Part shown: positions 51,401 to 60,000 of the stretch, one piece after another
Layout of the letters: every line of letters starts with the position of its first letter
Position numbering within the stretch: the stretch's first letter is position 1
From: Nematostella vectensis
Lineage: Eukaryota > Cnidaria > Anthozoa > Actiniaria > Edwardsiidae
DNA: 60,000 nucleotides
Direction of reading: 5' to 3'
NCBI RefSeq assembly: GCF_932526225.1
Contig: NC_064039.1
Span: forward strand, 16,610,639-16,670,638
Position numbers and translations under genes: made by a program
The notes under the pieces: model-generated
Database searches by the model: none
Seen by the model: the letters and a program-made list of their open reading frames with translations, nothing else
Told to the model about the DNA's origin: nothing

Positions 51401-54400
51401 TTTAAGAAAGGGCTTTATGTGGGGCTCGGCGTTGCTACAGTGGGTATGTCATTTAAAAAGGGGCTTTCTGTGGTGGCTCGGCCGTTTTTCAATGGGTAAG
51501 TCATTTAAGAAAAGGCTTTCTATGGGGCTCGGCCTTGCTACAGTGTGTAAGTCATTTAAAAAGGTGCTTTCTGTGGTGCTCGGCCTTGCTACAGTGGCTA
51601 AGTCATTTAAGAAGGGGCTTTCTGTGGGGCTCGGCCTTGCTTCAGTGGGTAAGTCATTTAAGAAGAGCTTACTCTGGGGCTCGGCCTTGCTACAGTGGGT
51701 AAGTCATTTAAGAAGGGGGTCTTTGTGGAGCTCGGCCTTAATGAAGTGGGTAAATCATACAAGAAGGGGCTTGCTGTGGGGCTCAGCTTTGCTACAGTGG
51801 GTAAGTAATTTAAAAAGGGACTTTCTTTGGTGATTGGCCTTGCTACAGTGGGTAAGTAATTTGAGAAAGGGCATTCTCTGGTGATTGGCCTTAGTGAAGT
51901 GGGTAAGTCATTTAAGAAGAGGCTTTCTGTGGGACTCGGCTTTGCTACAGTATGTAAGTCATTTAAGAAGGGGCTTACTCTTGGGCTCGGCCTTGCTAAA
52001 GTGGTTAAGTCATTCAAAAGGGGCTTACTTTTCGGTTCCGCATTGCTACAGTGGTTAAGTCATTTAAGAAGGGGCTCTTTGTGGAGCTCGACTTTAGTGA
52101 AGTGGGTAAGTCATTTAAGAAGAGGCTTTCTGTGGTACTCGGCCTTGCTACAGTGGTTAAGTCATTCAAGAAGGGGCTTACTTTTCGGTTTGGCATTGCT
52201 ACAGTGGGTAAGTCATTTAAGAAGGGGCTCTTTGTGGAGCTCGGCCTTACTGAAGTGGGTAAGTCATTTAAGAAGGGGCTATCTGTGGGACTCGGCCTTG
52301 CTACAGTGGGTAAGTCATTTAAGAAGGTTCTTTCTGTGGGGCTCGGCCTTGATACAGTGGGTAAGTCATTTAAGAAGGGGCTCTTTGTGGAGCTCGGCCT
52401 TACTGAAGTGGGTAAGTCATTTAAGAAGGGGCTATCTGTGGGACTCGGCCTTGCTACAGTGGGTAAGTCATTTAAGAAGGGGCTTACTCTTGGGCTCGGC
52501 CTTGCTACAGTGGGTAAGTCATTTAAGAAGGTTCTCTTTGTGGAGCTCGGCCTTAGTGAAGTGGGTAAGCCATTTATGAAGAGGCTTTCTGTGGGACTCG
52601 TACTTGCTACAGTGGGTAAGTTATTTAAGAAGGCGCTCTTTGTGGAGCTCGGCCTTAGTGAGGTGGGTAAATCATATAAGAAGAGGCTTTTTGTGGGACT
52701 CGGCCTTGCTACAGTGGGTACGTCATTTAAGAAGGGTCTTTCTCTGGGGCTCGGCCTTGCTACAGTGGGTAAGTCATTTTAGAAGGGCCATTCTGTGGTG
52801 ATTGGCCTTGCTACAGTGGGTAAGTCATTTAAGAAAAGGCATTCTGTGGTAATTGGCCTTGCTGCAGTGTGTAAGTCATTTAAGAAGGGGCTTTCTGTGG
52901 GGCTCGGCGTTGCTACAGTGGGTAAGTCATTTAAGAAGGGGCTTTCTGTGGTGGCTCGGCCTTATTTCAATGGGTAAGTCATTTAAGAAAAGGCTTTCTG
53001 TGGGTCTCGGCCTTGCTACAGTGTGTAAGTCATTTAAAAAGGGGCTTTCTGTGGGGCTCGGCCTTGCTACAGTGGTTAAGTCATTAAAGAAAGGGTTTTC
53101 TGTGGGGCTCGGCCTTGCTACAGTGTGTAAGTAATTTAAGAAGGGGCTTACTCTGGGGCTTGGCTTTGCAACAGTGGGTAAGTAATTTAAGAAGGGACTT
53201 TCGTTGGTGATTGGCCTTGCTACAGTGGGTAAGTCATTTGAGAAAGGGCTTTCTTTGGTGATTGGCCTTAGTGAAGTGGATAAGTCATTTAAGAAGAGGC
53301 TTTTTGTGGGACTCGGCCTTGCTACAGTGGGTAAGTCATTTAAGAAGGGGCTCTTTGTGGAGCTCGGCCTTACTGAAGTGGGTAAGTCATTTAAGAAAGG
53401 GCTTTCTCTGGTGATTGGCCTTAGTGAAGTGGGTAAGTCATTTAAGAAGAGGATTTCTGTGGGACTCAGCCTTGCTACAGTGGTTAAGTCATTCAAGAAG
53501 GGGCTTTCTCTGGCGCTTGCTCCTTGCTACAGTGATTAAGTCATTTAAGAAGAGGCTTTCTGTGGGACTCGGCCTTGCTACAGTGGTTAAGTCATTCAAG
53601 AAGGGGCTTTCTCTGGCGCTCGCTCCTTGCTACAGTGGGTAAGTCATTTAAGAAGGGGCTCTTTGTGGAGCTCGGCCTTAGTGAAGTGGGTAAGTCATTT
53701 AAGAAGAAGCTTTCTGTGGGACTCGGCCTTGCTACAGTGGGTAATTCATTTAAGAAGGGGCTCTTTGTGGAGCTCGGCCTTACTGAAGTGGGTAAGTCAT
53801 TTAAGAAGGGGCTTTCTCTGGGGCTCGGCCTTGCTACAGTGGGTAAGTCATTTAAGAAAAGGCATTTTGTGGTGATTGGCCTTGCTACAGTGTGTAAGTC
53901 ATTTAAGAAGGGGCTTTCTGTGGGGCTCGGCCTTGCTACAGTGGCTAAGTCATTTAAGAAGGGGCTTTCTCTGGCTCTCAGCCTTGCTACAGTGGGTAAG
54001 TCATTTAAGAAGGGGCTTTCTCTGGCGCTCGCTCCTTGCTACAGTGGGTATGTCATTTAAGAAGCTGCTGTTTGTGGAGCTCGGCCTTGGTGAAGTGGGT
54101 AAGTCATTTATGAAGAGGCTTTCTGTGCGACTCGTACTTGCTACAGTGTGTAAGTTATTTAAGCAGGGGCTCTTTGTGGAGCTCGGCCTTAATGAAGTGG
54201 GTAAATCATATAAGAAGAGGCTTTCTGTGGGACTCCGCCTTGCTACAGTGGGTAAGTCATTTAAGAAGGGTCTTTCTCTGGGGCTCGGCCTTGCTACAGT
54301 GGGTAAGTCATTTAAGAAGGGCCATTCTGTGGTGATTGGCCTTGCTACAGTGGGTAAGTCATTTAAGAAAAGGCATTCTGTGGTAATTGGCCTTGCTGCA

Positions 54401-57400
54401 GTGTGTAAGTCATTTTTAAATGACTTAAAAGAAGGGGCTTTCTGTGGGGCTAGGCCTTGCTACAGTGGGTAAGTCATTTAAGAAGGGGCTTTATGTGGGG
54501 CTCGGCGTTGCTACAGTGGGTATGTCATTTAAGAAGGGGTTTTTTGTGGTGGCTCGGCCGTTTTTCAATGGGTAAGTCATTTAAGAAAAGGCTTTCTATG
54601 GGGCTCGGCCTTGCTACAGTGTGTAAGTCATTTAAAAAGGAGCTTTCTGTGGTGCTCGGCCTTGCTACAGTGGCTAAGTCATTTAAGAAGGGGCTTTCTG
54701 TGGGGCTCGGCCTTGCTACAGTGGGTAAGTCATTTGAGAAAGGGCTTTCTTTGGTGATTGGCCTTAGTGAAGTGGATAAGTCATTTAAGAAGAGGCTTTT
54801 TGTGGGACTCGGCCTTGCTACAGTGGGTAAGTCATTTAAGAAGGGGCTCTTTGTGGAGTTCGGCCTTACTGAAGTGGGTAAGTCATTTAAGAAAGGGCTT
54901 TCTCTGGTGATTGGCCTTAGTGAAGTGGGTAAGTCATTTAAGAAGAGGATTTCTGTGGGACTCAGCCTTGCTACAGTGGTTAAGTCATTCAAGAAGGGGC
55001 TTTCTCTGGCGCTTGCTCCTTGCTACAGTGATTAAGTCATTTAAGAAGAGGCTTTCTGTGGGACTCGGCCTTGTTACAGTGGTTAAGTCATTTAAGAAGG
55101 GGCTTTCTCTGGCGCTCGCGCCTTGCTACAGTGGGTAAGTCATTTAAAAAGGGGCTCTTTGTGGAGCTCGGCCTTAGTGAAGTGGGTAAGTCATTTAAGA
55201 AGAAGCTTTCTGTGGGACTCGGCCTTGCTACAGTTGGTAATTCATTTAAGAAGGGGCTCTTTGTGGAGCTCGGCCTTACTGAAGTGGGTAAGTCATTTAA
55301 GAAGGGGCTTTCTCTGGGGCTCGGCCTTGCTACAGTGGGTAAGTCATTTAAGAAAAGGCATTTTGTGGTGATTGGCCTTGCTACAGTGTGTAAGTCATTT
55401 AAGAAGGGGCTTTCTGTGGGGCTCGGCCTTGCTACAGTGGCTAAGTCATTTAAGAAGGGGCTTTCTCTGGCTCTCAGCCTTGCTACAGTGGGTAAGTCAT
55501 TTAAGAAGGGGCTTTCTCTGGCGCTCGCTCCTTGCTACAGTGGGTATGTCATTTAAGAAGGGGCTGTTTGTGGAGCTCGGCCTTGGTGAAGTGGGTAAGT
55601 CATTTATGAAGAGGCTTTCTGTGCGACTCGTACTTGCTACAGTGTGTAAGTTATTTAAGCAGGGGCTCTTTGTGGAGCTCGGCCTTAATGAAGTGGGTAA
55701 ATCATATAAGAAGAGGCTTTCTGTGGGACTCCGCCTTGCTACAGTGGGTAAGTCATTTAAGAAGGGTCTTTCTCTGGGGCTCGGCCTTGCTACAGTGGGT
55801 AAGTCATTTAAGAAGGGCCATTCTGTGGTAATTGGCCTTGCTACAGTGGGTAAGTCATTTAAGAAAAGGCATTCTGTGGTAATTGGCCTTGCTGCAGTGT
55901 GTAAGTCATTTTTAAATGACTTAAAAGAAGGGGCTTTCTGTGGGGCTAGGCCTTGCTACAGTGGGTAAGTCATTTAAGAAGGGGCTTTATGTGGGGCTCG
56001 GCGTTGCTACAGTGGGTATGTCATTTAAGAAGGGGTTTTCTGTGGTGGCTCGGCCGTTTTTCAATGGGTAAGTCATTTAAGAAAAGGCTTTCTATGGGGC
56101 TCGGCCTTGCTACAGTGTGTAAGTCATTTAAAAAGGAGCTTTCTGTGGTGCTCGGCCTTGCTACAGTGGCTAAGTCATTTAAGAAGGGGCTTTCTGTGGG
56201 GCTCGGCCTTGCTTCAGTGGGTAAGTCATTTAAGAAAGGGCTTACTCTGGGGCTCGGCCTTGCTACAGTGGGTAAGTCATTTAAGAAGGGGCTCTTTGTG
56301 GAGCTCGGCCTTAATGAAGTGGGTAAATCATACAAGAAGGGGCTTGCTGTGGGGCTCGGCTTTGCTACAGTGGGTAAGTAATTTAAAAAGGGACTTTCTT
56401 TGGTGATTGGCCTTGCTACAGTGGGTAAGTAATTTGAGAAAGGGCATTCTCTGGTGATTGGCCTTAGTGAAGTGGGTAAGTCATTTAAGAAGAGGCTTTC
56501 TGTGGGACTCGGCCTTGCTACAGTATGTAAGTCATTTAAGAAGGGGCTTACTCTTGGGCTCGGCCTTGCTAAAGTGGTTAAGTCATTTAAGAAGGGGCTC
56601 TTTGTGGAGCTCGGCCTTAGTGAAGTGGGTAAGTCATTTAAGAAGGGACTATCTGTGAGACTCGGCCTTGCTACAGTGGTTAAGTCATTCAAAAGGGGCT
56701 TACTTTTCGGTTCGGCATTGCTACAGTGGTTAAGTCATTTAAGAAGGGGCTCTTTGTGGAGCTCGGCCTTATTGAAGTGGGTAAGTCATTTAAGAAGAGG
56801 CTTTCTGTGGTACTCGGCCTTGCTACAGTGGTTAAGTCATTCAAGAATGGGCTTACTTTTCGGTTTGGCATTGCTACAGTGGGTAAGTCATTTAAGAAGG
56901 GGCTCTTTGTGGAGCTCGGCCTTACTGAAGTGGGTAAGTCATTTAAGAAGGGGCTATCTGTGGGACTCGGCCTTGCTACAGTGGGTAAGTCATTTAAGAA
57001 GGTTCTTTCTGTGGGGCTCGGCCTTGATACAGTGGGTAAGTCATTTAAGAAGGGGCTCTTTGTGGAGCTCGGCCTTACTGAAGTGGGTAAGTCATTTAAA
57101 AAGGGGCTATCTGTGGGACTCGGCCTTGCTACAGTGGGTAAGTCATTTAAGAAGGGGCTTACTCTTGGGCTCGGCCTTGCTACAGTGGGTAAGTCATTTA
57201 AGAAGGTTCTCTTTGTGGAGCTCGGCCTTAGTGAAGTGGGTAAGCCATTTATGAAGAGGCTTTCTGTGGGACTCGTACTTGCTACAGTGGGTAAGTTATT
57301 AAAGAAGGAGCTCTTTGTGCAGCTCGGCCTTAGTGAGGTGGGTAAGTCATATAAGAAGAGGCTTTTTGTGGGACTCGGCCTTGCTACAGTGGGTAAGTCA

Positions 57401-60000
57401 TTTAAGAAGGGTCTTTCTCTGGGGCTCGGCCTTGCTACAGTGGGTAAGTCATTTTAGAAGGGCCATTCTGTTGTGATTGGCCTTGCTACAGTGGGTAAGT
57501 CATTTAAGAAAAGGCATTCTGTGGTAATTGGCCTTGCTGCAGTGTGTAAGTCATTTAAGAAGGGGCTTTCTGTGGGGCTCGGCGTTGCTACAGTGGGTAA
57601 GTCATTTAAAAAGGGGCTTTCTGTGGTGGCTCGGCCTTATTTCAATGTGTAAGTCATTTAAGAAAGGGCTTTCTGTGGGTCTCGGCCTTGCTACAGTGTA
57701 TAAGTCATTTAAAAAGGGGCTTTCTGTGGGGCTCGGCCTTGCTACAGTGGTTAAGTCATTAAAGAAAGGGTTTTCTGTGGGGCTCGGCCTTGCTACAGTG
57801 TGTAAGTAATTTAAGAAGGGGCTTACTCTGGGGCTTGGCTTTGCTACAGTGGGTAAGTAATTTAAGAAGGGACTTTCGTTGGTGATTGGCCTTGCTACAG
57901 TGGGTAAGTCATTTAAGAAGGGCCATTCTGTGGTGATTGGCCTTGCTACAGTGGGTAAGTCATTTAAGAAAAGGCATTCTGTGGTAATTGGCCTTGCTGC
58001 AGTGTGTAAGTCATTTTTAAATGACTTAAAAGAAGGGGCTTTCTGTGGGGCTAGGCCTTGCTACAGTGGGTAAGTCATTTAAGAAGGGGCTTTATGTGGG
58101 GCTCGGCGTTGCTACAGTGGGTATGTCATTTAAAAAGGAGCTTTCTGTGGTGCTCGGCCTTGCTACAGTGGCTAAGTCATTTAAGAAGGGGCTTTCTGTG
58201 GGGCTCGGCCTTGCTTCAGTGGGTAAGTCATTTAAGAAAGGGCTTACTCTGGGGCTCGGCCTTGCTACAGTGGGTAATTCATTTAAGAAGGGGCTCTTTG
58301 TGGAGCTCGGCCTTAATGAAGTGGGTAAATCATACAAGAAGGGGCTTGCTGTGGGGCTCGGCTTTGCTACAGTGGGTAAGTAATTTAAAAAGGGACTTTC
58401 TTTGGTGATTGGCCTTGCTACAGTGGGTAAGTCATTTGAGAAAGGGCTTTCTTTGGTGATTGGCCTTAGTGAAGTGGATAAGTCATTTAAGAAGAGGCTT
58501 TTTGTGGGACTCGGCCTTGCTACAGTGGGTAAGTCATTTAAGAAGGGGCTCTTTGTGGAGTTCGGCCTTACTGAAGTGGGTAAGTCATTTAAGAAAGGGC
58601 TTTCTCTGGTGATTGGCCTTAGTGAAGTGGGTAAGTTATTTAAGAAGAGGATTTCTGTGGGACTCAGCCTTGCTACAGTGGTTAAGTCATTCAAGAAGGG
58701 GCTTTCTCTGGCGCGTGCTCCTTGCTACAGTGATTAAGTCAGTTAAGAAGAGGCTTTCTGTGGGACTCGGCCTTGTTACAGTGGTTAAGTCATTTAAGAA
58801 GGGGCTTTCTCTGGCGCTCGCGCCTTGCTACAGTGGGTAAGTCATTTAAAAAGGGGCTCTTTGTGGAGCTCGGCCTTAGTGAAGTGGGTAAGTCATTTAA
58901 GAAGAAGCTTTCTGTGGGACTCGGCCTTGCTACAGTTGGTAATTCATTTAAGAAGGGGCTCTTTGTGGAGCTCGGCCTTACTGAAGTGGGTAAGTCATTT
59001 AAGAAGGGGCTTTCTCTGGGGCTCGGCCTTGCTACAGTGGGTAAGTCATTTAAGAAAAGGCATTTTGTGGTGATTGGCCTTGCTACAGTGTGTAAGTCAT
59101 TTAAGAAGTGGCTTTCTGTGGGGCTCGGCCTTGCTACAGTGGCTAAGTCATTTAAGAAGGGGCTTTCTCTGGCTCTCAGCCTTGCTACAGTGGGTAAGTC
59201 ATTTAAGAAGGGGCTTTCTCTGGCGCTCGCTCCTTGCTACAGTGGGTATGTCATTTAAGAAGGGGCTGTTTGTGGAGCTCGGCCTTGGTGAAGTGGGTAA
59301 GTCATTTATGAAGAGGCTTTCTGTGCGACTCGTACTTGCTACAGTGTGTAAGTTATTTAAGCAGGGGCTCTTTGTGGAGCTCGGCCTTAATGAAGTGGGT
59401 AAGCCATTTATGAAAAGGCTTTCTGTGGGACTCGTACTTGCTACAGTGGGTAAGTTATTTAAGAAGGGGCTCTTTGTGGAGCTCGGCCTTAGTGAGGTGG
59501 GTAAGTCATATAAGAAGAGGCTTTTTGTGGGACTCGGCCTTGCTACAGTGGTTAAGTCATTTAAGAAGGGTCTTTCTCTGGGGCTCGGCCTTGCTACAGT
59601 AGGTAAGTCATTTTAGAAGGGCCATTCTGTGGTGATTGGCCTTGCTACAGTGGGTAAGTCATTTAAGAAAAGGCATTCTGTGGTAATTGGCCTTGCTGCA
59701 GTGTGTAAGTCATTTAAGAAGGGGCTTTCTGTGGGGCTCGGCGTTGCTACAGTGGGTAAGTCATTTAAGAAGGGGCTTTTTGTGGTGGCTCGGCCTTATT
59801 TCAATGGGTAAGTCATTTAAGAAAGGGCTTTCTGTGGATCTCGGCGTTGCTACAGTGTGTAAGTCATTTAAAAAGGGGCTTTCTGTGGGGCTCGGCCTTG
59901 CTACAGTGGTTAAGTCATTAAAGAAAGGGTTTTCTGTGGGGTTCGGCCTTGCTACAGTGTGTAAGTAATTTAAGAAGGGGCTTACTCTGGGGCTTGGCTT
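45306..60000 (+). repeat. 51-bp tandem array, >14.7 kb, with higher-order repeats (17-residue units)
   Basis: About 290 imperfect units of 51 bp, each with AAGTCATTTAAGAAGGGGCT, then a variable part, then CTACAGTGG|GTAAGT. In the frame of the host exon the unit reads SFKKGLSVGLGLATVGK, with variants such as LFVELGLSEVG, HSVVIGLATVG and LSLALDLATVG. Long frames (to 687 codons, 46095-48158) arise because 51 is divisible by three and the unit lacks stops in several frames on both strands. Frame-shifting unit types (ARPYFNG, APCYSG/APCYSD) recur. Identical blocks recur at offsets of 3076 and 1496 bp. The array continues beyond the window. Coding status is undetermined. Confidence 0.97.
46095..48158 (+). 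other. Longest open stretch of the 17-residue repeat (687 codons)
   Basis: This frame reads SFKK-type units without interruption until an APCYSG-like change in register (GCTTTTTTCTGGAGCTCG, one base more than usual) near 48125. It starts inside a frame-shifted unit with no credible initiation context. If translated it would be a highly repetitive cationic-amphipathic protein, but alternative frames of the same DNA are nearly as open (for example LLQWVSHLRRGFLWGSA plus-strand and FLNDLPTVARPSPTESP minus-strand), so openness alone is not evidence for translation. Confidence 0.35.

Noticed and set aside
45306-60000. One giant repeat protein spanning the whole array
   Set aside because: Frame-shifting unit types with stops recur throughout, so no single frame crosses the array; splicing or separate modules would be required.

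Overview
The window is eukaryotic nuclear DNA from an animal, most plausibly a cnidarian. The host background is AT-rich and intron-bearing, with AG/GT splice signals in consistent phase. It is full of short inverted-repeat transposons. The GC-rich mobile element resembles protein sets I remember as common in anthozoan and Hydra assemblies; that memory could not be checked here.

Layout. About 0.5-1.24 kb holds two weak host exon candidates on the minus strand. About 1.86-15.46 kb is a nearly full-length but decayed adintovirus/Polinton-type element (copy A). It carries a late block: membrane-active protein, probable penton-like protein, capsid-associated protein, probable double-jelly-roll major capsid protein, A32/FtsK-type packaging ATPase and several small membrane proteins. 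It also carries an rve-type D,D35E integrase and a converging replication gene. In that gene protein-primed-like DNA polymerase B sequence, a Pif1-like SF1 helicase and a C-terminal HNH domain share one transcription unit. About 29.2-34.5 kb is an inverted, internally deleted relative (copy B) that keeps the replication, integration and small-membrane genes and has lost the capsid block. Both copies carry stop codons and frameshifts, so they are fossils.

Between and around them (15.5-29 kb, 34.5-40 kb) lie interspersed repeats, a direct segmental duplication, several foldback/MITE-like elements, a small secreted acidic protein gene, a decayed reverse transcriptase and a (CTAT)n microsatellite. 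I see no convincing genes in the rest.

From 40.19 kb onward there is a host gene whose exons at 40190-40402, 41509-41663, 42688-42873 and 45147 onward join with matching phases (1/1, 0/0, 0/0). A paralogous copy of its first visible exon lies at 16.8 kb and has lost its splice donor. Each boundary or terminal exon of this gene has grown a tandem array that carries a 5' splice-site-like sequence: 72-bp units after exon 2, about forty 22-bp units after exon 3, and a 51-bp (17-residue) array from 45306 to the end of the window. The last runs for at least 14.7 kb, about 290 units, with higher-order repeats. All three introns contain an inverted-repeat transposon. This gene and its donor-bearing arrays are the most unusual part of the window; the polymerase-helicase-HNH element is the second.
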